From: Bacteroidales bacterium
Lineage (GTDB): Bacteria; Bacteroidota; Bacteroidia; Bacteroidales; VadinHA17
Assembly: GCA_025358645.1 (NCBI GenBank)
Contig: JANYIW010000011.1
Coordinates: 1 to 44,889 of the forward strand
Reading direction: 5' to 3'
Length of the DNA stretch: 44,889 bases
Under the pieces are notes generated by a model. The model saw nothing but the letters and a program-made list of their open reading frames with translations. It searched no databases and had not been told where the DNA came from. This document shows positions 1 to 8,178 of the stretch, piece by piece. Position numbers and translations under genes: made by a program. Position 1 is the first letter of the stretch. Each line of letters opens with the position of its first letter.

Positions 1-15
1 GGTAAAACTCCATTA

Positions 16-35
16 AGCCCAAAAGGCTATTTTTT
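16..35 (+). terminator. weak hairpin with T run at the ygiQ stop
   Basis: A 4-bp stem (AGCC at 16-19, GGCT at 25-28) is followed on the plus strand by six T. It overlaps the ygiQ stop codon. It could end a plus-strand transcript coming from outside the window. The stem is short, so this is a weak call. Confidence 0.25.
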
Positions 36-1799
36 GGAGATCTTCTTATACCAGAAAAAATACTCCTTTTGTCTTCGTTTCTCCTCTATATTCCTTGCCA
101 CATAAACTTTTTTACCGGAATATGGATCAATTCCTGTATAATACAATAATGTTGAAAGGGTCATTGGAGTGGGTGTAAAATCCTGAACCTGTTCTGGTTT
201 TATACCCATACTTTTAACATCTGCAACAAGATCTTTCATATCGGCATCAGTGCATCCCGGGTGGGCTGAGATGAAATATGGAATCATCTCATACTTCAAA
301 CTATACTTTGTCCTGATATTATCAAACCGCGTCTTAAGTTTTCTGAAGAGGTCGAACGGTACCTTACGCATGTACGACAAAACATGAGGCGCAGTGTGCT
401 CAGGAGCTACTTTCAACCTTCCTGAAATATGGTTTTTAATAAGCTCTTCGAGATATTCAGCTTCATCTCTCCCGGCATTTTTATTCCATTCCGGAAGCAA
501 TAAATCATAACGTACCCCACTGCCGATAAATGATTTTTTTATCCCTTCTATCCTATCCACCTTCCTGTAGAGTTCTGTAAGATCTTTATGGCTGGTATTC
601 AGATTTTTGCAAACTGCAGGCCATATACATGAAGGTCTTGAGCATACCTGGCATAACTTCATTTCTTTGCCTTTCATCCTATACATATTAGCTGATGGTC
701 CGCCAAGATCGGAGAGATAGCCTTTAAAATCAGGCAGTTGAATAATTTTTTCTATTTCATTAAATATTGACCTTTCTGATCTGCTTACTATTTGTTTCCC
801 CTGGTGCGCGGCTATAGCACAGAAACTACAACCGCCGAAACACCCGCGATGAATATTCACAGAATATTTTATCATTTCATAAGCAGGTATGTCTTCTTTT
901 TTATTGTAGCGTGGATGCGGCAGATACATATAAGGAAGATCAAAAGACCGGTCAGCTTCTTCCTCCTTCATTGGAGGAAATGGCGGATTAATAATCACTT
1001 TTAGTTCGCCTGAAGCTTCGTTCATTCTGGCGGAAATAATTTTGTTGGATTCCTTTTCAAACATTACAAAATTTTCCGCGAACAGACGTTTGTCTTTCAT
1101 ACATTTTTCAAACGGATGGAGAGATATATCTTTCCAGATTCCCTTTACCGGTAAAGGCTCTTCCTGCTTTATGATGACAGATGTCTGAGGAATTGTTTTA
1201 AGAGATGAAAAAGGAAATCCTTTCAACAATAGCTTTAAAAGCTCTCTTACAGGTTGTTCTCCCATTCCATAAATCAGCATATCAGCGCCACTGGTCTGGA
1301 GTATGGAGGGTTCAAGCCTGTCTTTCCAGTAATCATAGTGAGTCAACCTTCTCATAGAGGCTTCTATACCTCCTATAACTACAGGAACATCAGGAAAAAT
1401 CTCTTTTAGTATTTTAGTGTAAACAATAGTTGGGTAATCAGGCCTGAAGCCGGCTTTTCCACCAGGTGTATATGCATCATCGGACCTCAACCTACGGGCA
1501 GCAGTATAATGGTTGACCATTGAATCCATATTCCCGGCTGTCACTCCAAAAAAGTATTTTGGCTTACCAAGCTTACGAAAGTCTCTTAAATCATCCTGCC
1601 AGTTTGGTTGTGGTACAATAGCGACACGAAATCCCTCATCTTCAATGACTCTTCCTATGACCGCCGGTCCGAAAGAAGGGTGATCTACATAAGCGTCACC
1701 ACTGAATATAATAACATCTATTTCATCCCACCCGAGCGAATCGACCTCTTTGTTAGTAGTGGGCAACCATTTATTATTGAAAATTAGTTGAGTTTTCAC
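27..1799 (-). CDS. YgiQ family radical SAM protein
   Basis: Radical SAM enzyme of the YgiQ (UPF0313) family; its substrate is not established. The 590-residue protein has an N-terminal half close to E. coli YgiQ (GDAYVDHPSFG near 34-44, VTAGNMDSM near 86, GGIEASMRR near 143). The 4Fe-4S-binding CxxxCxxC motif follows at Cys320, Cys324 and Cys327 (HRGCFGGCSFC). The start codon is GTG at 1799; no better ATG precedes the conserved LGWDEIDVI block, so GTG is taken. It is shorter than the roughly 740-residue E. coli protein, lacking part of the C-terminal tail. It is transcribed alone, divergently from the patatin gene, with a good -7 element 30 bases upstream. Family call is firm; function is unknown. 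Confidence 0.93.
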   Translation of the reverse strand: MKTQLIFNNKWLPTTNKEVDSLGWDEIDVIIFSGDAYVDHPSFGPAVIGRVIEDEGFRVAIVPQPNWQDDLRDFRKLGKPKYFFGVTAGNMDSMVNHYTAARRLRSDDAYTPGGKAGFRPDYPTIVYTKILKEIFPDVPVVIGGIEASMRRLTHYDYWKDRLEPSILQTSGADMLIYGMGEQPVRELLKLLLKGFPFSSLKTIPQTSVIIKQEEPLPVKGIWKDISLHPFEKCMKDKRLFAENFVMFEKESNKIISARMNEASGELKVIINPPFPPMKEEEADRSFDLPYMYLPHPRYNKKEDIPAYEMIKYSVNIHRGCFGGCSFCAIAAHQGKQIVSRSERSIFNEIEKIIQLPDFKGYLSDLGGPSANMYRMKGKEMKLCQVCSRPSCIWPAVCKNLNTSHKDLTELYRKVDRIEGIKKSFIGSGVRYDLLLPEWNKNAGRDEAEYLEELIKNHISGRLKVAPEHTAPHVLSYMRKVPFDLFRKLKTRFDNIRTKYSLKYEMIPYFISAHPGCTDADMKDLVADVKSMGIKPEQVQDFTPTPMTLSTLLYYTGIDPYSGKKVYVARNIEEKRRQKEYFFWYKKISKK

Positions 1800-1822
1800 G
1801 CTGCTAAATTACTTAAAATAAC

Positions 1823-1837
1823 TATCTTGCAAAGATA
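1823..1837. promoter_or_regulatory. back-to-back -7 elements of ygiQ and the patatin gene
   Basis: On the minus strand TATCTTTG (1837 to 1830) matches the Bacteroidota -7 consensus TAnnTTTG for ygiQ. On the plus strand TATCTTGC (1823-1830) is a weaker match for the patatin gene. Together they make TATCTTGCAAAGATA, an almost perfect inverted repeat, so the two -7 elements abut head to head. No clear -33 TTTG was found for either. Confidence 0.45.
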
Positions 1838-1864
1838 TGCGCTATAATTCAGTAGCATTCTAAG

Positions 1865-4165
1865 ATGCTAAATATGAACCCCCTTACTTGCTTATTCCCA
1901 CGCTTTCTAAAAAACCCTCTCTCATTTATTTGTCTTTTCTGTCTGGTTTTCATTTTCTACCCTGTAAATATTAAAGCACAGAAAGTTCAGACCAGACCAC
2001 ATATCGGTCTGGTTCTTAGTGGAGGCGGAGCTCATGGTATTGCTCATATAGGAGTCCTGAAAGTGATGGAAGAAGCAGGTTTAAGGCCAGACTATATCAC
2101 AGGGGTCAGCATGGGAAGCATCATCGGTGGACTGTATTCATTAGGATATACAGCTGACAGTCTTCAGAAAATATTAAAAAGTTTGAACTGGAAAATCATA
2201 CTCTCGAATAAAATCCCTGAAAACAAAGTGATTTTTCTTGAAAAGTGTCATTTTTCTAATAGTGCAGTATCATTGCCTCTTGCACTAAGGAAAGTGGTAC
2301 TCCCATCAGGTCTTATAAACGGACAACAGGTTGAAAATACTCTTAGCTTCTATGCCTGGCCGGCAGCAGATATTAGCGATTTTTCAAAGCTCCCCATTCC
2401 ATTCTTATGTATTGGTACCGATATTATAAGCTATAAAAAAATTGATTTGAAAACCGGGTACCTGCCTGATGCCATCAGAGCAAGCTTTTCAGTTCCGTCA
2501 ATCTTTACTCCGCTGAAGATTGATACCTTGCTTTTGCTGGATGGCGGACTGATCAGGAACTTTGCTGCAAGTGAAGTCAGGGATATGGGAGCAGATATAA
2601 TAATCGGATCCTATGTTGGCTTCAACGGGTATAAAGCCGATAAACTTCAGACATTACCGGGAATAATGGAACAGATAGCAATGTTTAGAGGTCTGGATGA
2701 TTTTGAAGAAGAGAAAAAGATGGTTGATGTGCTTATCAAACCGAATACGGATAAGCTTTCTATCTTTCAATTTGACAATGTAGACTCACTTGTAGAAAGA
2801 GGGTATTTGGCGGCGCTGCCTTTTAAAGAGTATTTCAGAAAACTGGCAGACTCTCTTGACAGGATTGGTGTACAAAAACCAATAGAGAATATCCTGAATA
2901 AAAAATCATATACTTTTAACAGGATTGAAATAACCGGTAATAAAATATATTCGGATGAACAAATTCTTGGTGTGCTGGATATTAAACCAGAAACAAAGGT
3001 TGATAAGTTTCTGATTACCGATAGAATTGAACTTCTGTTTGGGAAAGCATGGTTTGACAAAGTAAAATACAGGGTTATTCCCCGGAATGATTCACTGATT
3101 CTTGTTATAGATTGTATAGAGAAACCACCGGCAATGCTTTATGGATCTGTCCACTATGATAATTCACTCCTCTCCGGGCTTATTTTTAAGATGTCAGTTA
3201 AAAACTTGTTAACTCAAAGATCAGTGATCAATTTTGGCTCGCGTATTGGCCAGTATTACAGGGTTGAGCTTAACTACCTTCAGTTTATTGACAGGAACCA
3301 GATATTCGGATTATCAGCAAAATTATATTTCGACAATGCTCTGATACCATTGTTAGATTTAAGAGGGGATAAGGGTGCGGTGATCAGTAGAAATTTCACA
3401 CCAGGACTTTCTTTCAACCAAAGATTAGGGCTTAATAATATGATGAGCATTTCAGCAAACTATGAAATGCTTAATCTGGTATTACATTATATTTCAAATG
3501 TTAATCTGAAAAACCTATCATATAATTATATAACTGCAACTTATGATTATCAGGTTAATAGCCTGGATGCTAAACACTTTCCTAACAAGGGAACCATTTT
3601 AGACATTTCAGTCAGCGCTTCAAAACTACAGTCAGCAGGATTAAAAACTGATTCATCAAAAGTTGACTTTGATTGGAAAAACCACGGGGAGTTTACATTC
3701 AATAGATTCTATACTTTCCATGGATCTGTTAATCATTATTTCACCCCTCCTGGCAGACTGACTTTTTTATTTGGAGGTGATGTTCTTCTAATTACCAACT
3801 CTGATTCAGTTTCAGCACAAAATAATTTTTACCTTCTTGGCGGAGTTGAGTCCATTAATAAACGTTCAATTCCTATGGTTGGTTTCCAATCAAATGAAAT
3901 TCCTGTTAAAAAACTCGCTGGTGTCAGAGCTGGTTTCGATATGCAGGTTTTTGAGAATTTTCATGTGAATTTCCTGGCAAACATATTTGCTATCCAGGAA
4001 GCTAACCGCGATAATGGTTTTTCATTTCTTACCGGGTTCGGACTCGGTGCCGGCTACATGTCAATTATTGGTCCCATTAAAATTGGTTTAATGTATGGAA
4101 ACTACAAAAGGGAGGTATATTTCAATAAAATTAAGAGTTATATCAGTATAGGATATAACTTCTGA
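1865..4165 (+). CDS. patatin-like phospholipase with C-terminal Omp85-type barrel
   Basis: Predicted outer-membrane or secreted lipid acyl hydrolase. Residues 1-39 form a signal peptide ending near NIKAQ. The patatin domain (about 45-330) shows the oxyanion loop SGGGAHG (52-58), the nucleophile elbow GVSMGS with Ser82, and the DGG motif with Asp226, so the Ser-Asp dyad is intact. A POTRA-like segment (about 350-425, FNRIEITGNKIYSDEQILGV) and a beta-barrel of the surface antigen D15/Omp85 kind follow, ending in the aromatic residue F766 (IGYNF). This is the domain order of Pseudomonas PlpD and related type Vd systems. Whether the passenger is released is not visible. An in-frame ATG at codon 4 is an alternative start. 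It stands alone, followed by a hairpin. Confidence 0.9.
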   Translation: MLNMNPLTCLFPRFLKNPLSFICLFCLVFIFYPVNIKAQKVQTRPHIGLVLSGGGAHGIAHIGVLKVMEEAGLRPDYITGVSMGSIIGGLYSLGYTADSLQKILKSLNWKIILSNKIPENKVIFLEKCHFSNSAVSLPLALRKVVLPSGLINGQQVENTLSFYAWPAADISDFSKLPIPFLCIGTDIISYKKIDLKTGYLPDAIRASFSVPSIFTPLKIDTLLLLDGGLIRNFAASEVRDMGADIIIGSYVGFNGYKADKLQTLPGIMEQIAMFRGLDDFEEEKKMVDVLIKPNTDKLSIFQFDNVDSLVERGYLAALPFKEYFRKLADSLDRIGVQKPIENILNKKSYTFNRIEITGNKIYSDEQILGVLDIKPETKVDKFLITDRIELLFGKAWFDKVKYRVIPRNDSLILVIDCIEKPPAMLYGSVHYDNSLLSGLIFKMSVKNLLTQRSVINFGSRIGQYYRVELNYLQFIDRNQIFGLSAKLYFDNALIPLLDLRGDKGAVISRNFTPGLSFNQRLGLNNMMSISANYEMLNLVLHYISNVNLKNLSYNYITATYDYQVNSLDAKHFPNKGTILDISVSASKLQSAGLKTDSSKVDFDWKNHGEFTFNRFYTFHGSVNHYFTPPGRLTFLFGGDVLLITNSDSVSAQNNFYLLGGVESINKRSIPMVGFQSNEIPVKKLAGVRAGFDMQVFENFHVNFLANIFAIQEANRDNGFSFLTGFGLGAGYMSIIGPIKIGLMYGNYKREVYFNKIKSYISIGYNF

Positions 4166-4170
4166 TTCAC

Positions 4171-4215
4171 ATCAAAATCGTTAAACGGTCTGATTGTTGC
4201 ATATACGATTTTGAT
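4171..4215. other. 11-bp perfect stem-loop after the patatin gene
   Basis: ATCAAAATCGT (4171-4181) and ACGATTTTGAT (4205-4215) are perfect reverse complements around a 23-base loop. The hairpin lies just after the patatin stop codon and 105 bases before the TPR gene. There is no T run, so it is not a standard intrinsic terminator; it may protect a 3' end or bind a regulator. Confidence 0.45.
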
Positions 4216-4320
4216 ATATTGAAATGATTTTTTGTCATACTTCATTATATCCGGACAAAGATGTTTTTTTGAATTAAGGGACTCTTCCTTTATGTAAGGT
4301 CAGTTCAATATAAGAAGAAG

Positions 4321-6552
4321 ATGGAAATATCAAAGGTTATTCAACAACATAAAAAGCTCTGCACCCTGATTTCAGAAAAGAAAATCAAGCAAAGTCTTGA
4401 CATACTGTCTGATATGATTTCCAATTCATCATCAGGTGATATGCGGGATGAGTATAATAATATAGAAATGACCTATAGGAATATGGTCACCTACACTATT
4501 GATGGAATAAAAGACCCCGAACGTAACAAGATATATCTCAAACTCATTCAATCTATTCTTGGACTCTCCGACAGGACCAGACAGGACATATTGTCACATA
4601 ATTCAGGATGGAACACATACTGGGTAAAGCAACAAGCTGAAAAAGAGTTTAAACTAAGTGGCAAAACCATTGTGGAAACTGTTGATGATCTGTTGTTTAA
4701 ATCGGAGCTTGACGAGTGGCTTAAATTGAGTAATGAGATAACACCCAACCCTGATTCAGAGATTTCGAAAAAACATAAACAGCTGATCAAGAATATATTC
4801 AATCATCTCTGGCTAACAGATTATTATGGAGAAGCTGAAAACAGTCTGATCAATATTATTTTGAAATCCGGAAAATTCAGATGGTTTGAGGCTAGCCTTT
4901 TTACCACAGCTATTACTCTGAGTTCTTTCAGAACGTGGCAATCTGAAAAACTTTTTCATCTGATAAGTCTCTATGAAGCAGGTCAGGTACAGGTTATGGA
5001 AAGAGCGCTCTCAGGTCTTGTCCTGAACCTGCATTATTACAATGAAAGGATATTATTATATCCTGAAGTTACTGACCGGATCAATAATATGAGCCGGGAA
5101 ACGAAATTTAAGGAACATTGCAGGATTATAGTTCTGCAGATTATCAGATCGAGGGAAACAGAAAACCTTAGCAGAAAACTTCAGGACGAAATATTACCAC
5201 AGGTCGCCAGGCTTAGACCCATGATTGAGGAAAAGCTTGACCTTGATAATATTCTCCCGAAAGATAAAAATGAAGAGAAGAACCCTGACTGGGCTGAAAT
5301 GTTCAGTGACTCGGAAGAAATATTCAAGACTATGGAGGAACTGACAAAACTCCAGATGGAAGGAGCAGATGTTTATATGTCTGCCTTCGCCAATATGAAA
5401 CATTTTGACTTTTTTAAAGATTTCCAGAACTGGTTTGTCCCGTTCTATCCTGATCATGAGACTGTTGATGAGATATACCATGATGAGATCCTTGGTCCGG
5501 GGACTAACGATCTGGCAGAAGCGCTTTATAAGACTCCTTTCATCTGCAACTCAGATAAGTATTCATTACTTCTTAATTTAAAGCATCTCCCTTCAGCACA
5601 AAAAAGCATGATGTTAAAGGTTTTCCGGATGGAACTTGAAGGGTTACAACAATTAAACGAGGAAGAATCAGCCATCGATCCATATAGGGTATTCAGGATT
5701 AATATAACCCAGTACCTGCAGGATATTTACAGATTTTTTAAGCTCTCCCCTTATAAAAAAGAATTTGAAGACCTGTTTCTTGGCAAGCTGGATATCTATA
5801 ATTCCGAATTTTTCAGGATGACCAGCAATGCATCTGATGCCGAGGCTGGACTCGCTGACTATTTTTTCAGCAAAAACTTTTATAGTGATGCCCTCCATCT
5901 TTTCCTGAAACAAGTGAAAGAAAAGCCCTCAGAGGTGCAGTTATATGAAAAGATAGCCTATTGTTACCAGGAAAGTGCAGATTATGAAGAAGCTCTCAAG
6001 TTTTACAGAAGAGCAGAACTTATTGACAGAAAAGTCTGGACTATCAAGAAGACAGGACTATGCCTGCGGAGGCTTGGAAATAATGAGGAGGCCCTGGAAT
6101 TTTACCTGCAGGCATCAGATCTGGAGCCGGAAAATATCCATACAATAATAATGATAGCACATTGCTACCTAGATCTTAAGAATTATGAACAGGCATTAAA
6201 ATATTATTTCAGGGTTGAATATAAAGAGCCAGGGAACCTTAAGATTTTAAGGCCTATCGCATTTTGTTATTTTGCACAGGGAAGATTTGATGAGTCGGAG
6301 AAATATTATGATCGATTATCTGCCGGGAAACTAAATGCTCATGATTTTATTAATAAGGGTCATCTTGCATTCTGCAGAGGTAAAAAGCGTGAAGCTGCTG
6401 ACCTTTACAGGCAAAGCATAATAAGTGGAGAACTGTCAAAAGAACAGTTTATATCGATTTTTTCGGAAGACAAAGATTTGCTAATTACACTTGGAGTCAA
6501 TCCTGATGATTTACCCATTATTTTAGATTACCTGCTATTTATTATCGGGTAG
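4321..6552 (+). CDS. large TPR-repeat protein of unknown function
   Basis: A 743-residue protein without a signal peptide or membrane segment, so probably cytoplasmic. The first 500 residues are helical and match no family I recognise. Residues about 505-700 form a run of tetratricopeptide repeats (for example YEKIAYCYQESADYEEALKF and the units that follow at 34-residue spacing), suggesting a protein-interaction scaffold. AAGAAG sits just before the ATG. The last 18 bases overlap the end of the convergent LTxxQ protein gene. The neighbouring patatin gene is upstream on the same strand, but 155 bases and a hairpin separate them, so joint transcription is uncertain. No function can be assigned. 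Confidence 0.85.
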   Translation: MEISKVIQQHKKLCTLISEKKIKQSLDILSDMISNSSSGDMRDEYNNIEMTYRNMVTYTIDGIKDPERNKIYLKLIQSILGLSDRTRQDILSHNSGWNTYWVKQQAEKEFKLSGKTIVETVDDLLFKSELDEWLKLSNEITPNPDSEISKKHKQLIKNIFNHLWLTDYYGEAENSLINIILKSGKFRWFEASLFTTAITLSSFRTWQSEKLFHLISLYEAGQVQVMERALSGLVLNLHYYNERILLYPEVTDRINNMSRETKFKEHCRIIVLQIIRSRETENLSRKLQDEILPQVARLRPMIEEKLDLDNILPKDKNEEKNPDWAEMFSDSEEIFKTMEELTKLQMEGADVYMSAFANMKHFDFFKDFQNWFVPFYPDHETVDEIYHDEILGPGTNDLAEALYKTPFICNSDKYSLLLNLKHLPSAQKSMMLKVFRMELEGLQQLNEEESAIDPYRVFRINITQYLQDIYRFFKLSPYKKEFEDLFLGKLDIYNSEFFRMTSNASDAEAGLADYFFSKNFYSDALHLFLKQVKEKPSEVQLYEKIAYCYQESADYEEALKFYRRAELIDRKVWTIKKTGLCLRRLGNNEEALEFYLQASDLEPENIHTIIMIAHCYLDLKNYEQALKYYFRVEYKEPGNLKILRPIAFCYFAQGRFDESEKYYDRLSAGKLNAHDFINKGHLAFCRGKKREAADLYRQSIISGELSKEQFISIFSEDKDLLITLGVNPDDLPIILDYLLFIIG

Positions 6553-7032
6553 TCTGGCAGAATCATGATCATGTAAAGAATGAGGAGTTCCATCTTGTAA
6601 AGGCTCTATGGCGGGGAAGTGCCGTCTTTCAGGTCCCGCATCTGTAGTATCTTTTTCATGATTCTTCCTATTGTGCCTGATCATTTCATGCCGACGTTCA
6701 TCCATATCTTTTAATCTGGCAATCTGGTCTTTTGTAAGGTTTAAATCAAGTTCTTTCCTGAACTCCTTCATACTTGAATCAAGTTCTTTCCTGAAATTGT
6801 TTTGCAGTTCGCTGTTAATTTTGGCGTATTTATCAATTACAAGATCAATTTTTGTTTTTTGTTGTTTATCTGGTTGTATCGCCTGGTAATAACCATCCCT
6901 GAATCTTTCTTCGGAAAAATAAACCCTTACAGGCTTCAGTCTATGATATCTTATCTGTGCTGAAGTTAGCATCCCAAGGATGAAACCAATTATCAAAGTT
7001 AACAGAACTACTACAATAGGTTTTGTTTTCAT
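6535..7032 (-). CDS. periplasmic LTxxQ-type (Spy/CpxP/CnrX-like) sensor or chaperone
   Basis: A 165-residue protein with an uncleaved N-terminal anchor or signal (residues 5-26, IVVVLLTLIIGFILGM) followed by a helical periplasmic domain. LTKDQIARLKDMDERRHE matches the LTxxQ pattern of the Spy/CpxP/CnrX group, which senses or buffers envelope and metal stress. The C-terminal 50 residues are rich in His (RRHEMIRHNRKNH, then HSLHDHD), which could bind metal; that is inference. It is the third gene of a cluster: ECF sigma, small membrane protein, this protein, with 6 bases between it and the gene before. Its 3' end overlaps the convergent TPR gene by 18 bases. Confidence 0.72.
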   Translation of the reverse strand: MKTKPIVVVLLTLIIGFILGMLTSAQIRYHRLKPVRVYFSEERFRDGYYQAIQPDKQQKTKIDLVIDKYAKINSELQNNFRKELDSSMKEFRKELDLNLTKDQIARLKDMDERRHEMIRHNRKNHEKDTTDAGPERRHFPAIEPLQDGTPHSLHDHDSARLPDNK

Positions 7033-7038
7033 TTTGCG

Positions 7039-7392
7039 CTAATTTCCCGTTAACAGACAGACAATACTTTCATCATAATTATCGCTCAATCCCAGAAATG
7101 AATTTAATGAGAGTGAACCTTCTATTATAAAAATAGAGATAAGTAGAACAGCAATTGCTGCTACTCCTGTGAGTGCGATGCGGTAGAAAGCAAAATTCAT
7201 ATATTTTACAAACTCTACTTCCCTTTTTAAAATTAACCCTGCTGAAAACAGTTTATTCAGTACTTTGTCTGAAAAGTTATGACTGAAATTATAAGAGATA
7301 CCCTCTTTCTCAAGTCTCCCGGGAACCTCAATAGCATCAGCATCGTCATTCAGTGAGCTGATCATCAAATTTTTAATCTCTGAGGCCTTCAT
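7039..7392 (-). CDS. small membrane protein, putative anti-sigma factor
   Basis: A 117-residue protein with about 70 cytoplasmic residues, one hydrophobic segment (about 68-92, YRIALTGVAAIAVLLISIFII) and a short external tail. It lies 16 bases after the ECF sigma gene, the usual place of a membrane anti-sigma factor. No Cys-rich zinc-binding anti-sigma motif is present; the only Cys is in the last residues. The assignment rests on position and topology, not on a recognised domain. It could instead be an unrelated small membrane protein. Confidence 0.55.
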   Translation of the reverse strand: MKASEIKNLMISSLNDDADAIEVPGRLEKEGISYNFSHNFSDKVLNKLFSAGLILKREVEFVKYMNFAFYRIALTGVAAIAVLLISIFIIEGSLSLNSFLGLSDNYDESIVCLLTGN

Positions 7393-7408
7393 TTTATTAA
7401 AGTTGATT

Positions 7409-7969
7409 TTACATTTTAATTAAAATATTTCTTAATTGCTCCTGAGCTCTTGATAACCTTGAAAGGACAGTTCCGATTGGCACCTCAAGTATTTCAGCTG
7501 TCTCTTTGGTTGAATATCCCTGAAGCATTCTCATTGTCAATATTATTCTAAATTTGGAATCCATAGCCAATAGCGCTTTAGTTACGATTTCTGAAGCCTC
7601 TTTTCTTTCTTCAGTATCATGATCAGCAATTTCAAATTCATACATTTCATTGTTTGCTTTATGCGAAAACATTGAAAAGAATCTCTTTCTTCTTTTTATC
7701 TCATTCAGAGTCAGATTCACCGCGATTTTCTGAATATAAGTTGAGAGTTTTGATTCTCCCCTGAACCCTGATAATGAATAATAAAGATTAATAAATACCT
7801 CTTGTCCAATATCTTCAGCAAAAACTGAATCTCCAAGCATTCCTTTTACTGTACGTGCAACCATTTTCTGGTAACGGTTTACTATTTCACCAAATGCCTT
7901 TTTATCGCCACTCAGGGATGCTTTTACCAGCTCTTTTTCTTCGGTTACGTTGTACGACTTGTTGATCAT
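7409..7969 (-). CDS. ECF-type RNA polymerase sigma factor
   Basis: Sigma-70 family extracytoplasmic-function sigma factor, 186 residues from the ATG at 7969. Region 2 covers the first half (FGEIVNRYQKMVARTV, then FAEDIGQEVFINLYYSL) and region 4 the end (YSTKETAEILEVPIGTVLSRLSRAQEQLR, a helix-turn-helix with the typical GTVLSRLSRA). There is no region 1.1 or 3, as expected for this class. An in-frame TTG at 7987 would add six residues but falls inside a possible promoter, so the ATG is preferred. It heads the three-gene cluster with the membrane protein and the LTxxQ protein and probably directs expression of that cluster in response to envelope or metal stress. Confidence 0.9.
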   Translation of the reverse strand: MINKSYNVTEEKELVKASLSGDKKAFGEIVNRYQKMVARTVKGMLGDSVFAEDIGQEVFINLYYSLSGFRGESKLSTYIQKIAVNLTLNEIKRRKRFFSMFSHKANNEMYEFEIADHDTEERKEASEIVTKALLAMDSKFRIILTMRMLQGYSTKETAEILEVPIGTVLSRLSRAQEQLRNILIKM

Positions 7970-7979
7970 ACTACAGCAT

Positions 7980-8008
7980 ATAGACAAATGATGATCTTCG
8001 AATATTCC
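7980..8008 (-). promoter_or_regulatory. possible ECF-type autoregulated promoter
   Basis: On the minus strand GGAATA (8008 to 8003) and GTCTAT (7985 to 7980) are 17 bases apart. This resembles the GGAA...GTC pattern recognised by many ECF sigma factors and stands just before the sigma gene. The leader would be only a few bases long. This is a pattern match by eye. Confidence 0.3.
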
Positions 8009-8030
8009 CGATTGTTAATTTTTATTAACA

Positions 8031-8065
8031 GAGATCAGAGATTAGAGATCAGAGATCAGAGATTA
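8031..8065. repeat. heptamer array, five units of GAGATYA
   Basis: Five contiguous 7-base units alternate between GAGATCA and GAGATTA in the gap between the sigma gene and the LysM gene. A diverged sixth unit (GAAGCCA) follows. No coding frame or spacer structure is associated. Confidence 0.85.
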
Positions 8066-8070
8066 GAAGC

Positions 8071-8100
8071 CAGGAATACATACTACTGTGATAATTCCTG
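8071..8100. other. 7-bp stem-loop between two heptamer arrays
   Basis: CAGGAAT (8071-8077) pairs with ATTCCTG (8094-8100) around a 16-base loop. The second arm is the first unit of the next array, so the hairpin may be a by-product of the repeats. Confidence 0.35.
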
Positions 8101-8163
8101 ATTCCTGATTCCTCATTCCTCATTCCTCATTCCTCATTCCTCATTCCTCATTCCTGATTCCTC
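8094..8163. repeat. heptamer array, ten units of ATTCCTS
   Basis: Ten contiguous 7-base units: two ATTCCTG, six ATTCCTC, one ATTCCTG, one ATTCCTC. A diverged TTTTCTC follows. The array ends 15 bases from the stop codon of the LysM gene, so it lies in its 3' untranslated region. Confidence 0.92.
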
Positions 8164-8178
8164 TTTTCTCATTTAAAT

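Noticed and set aside
7039-7392. Zinc-binding (ZAS) anti-sigma factor
   Set aside because: No His/Cys zinc motif; only position and topology support an anti-sigma role.
8031-8163. CRISPR-like array
   Set aside because: Units are 7 bases, contiguous, with no spacers and no cas genes nearby.
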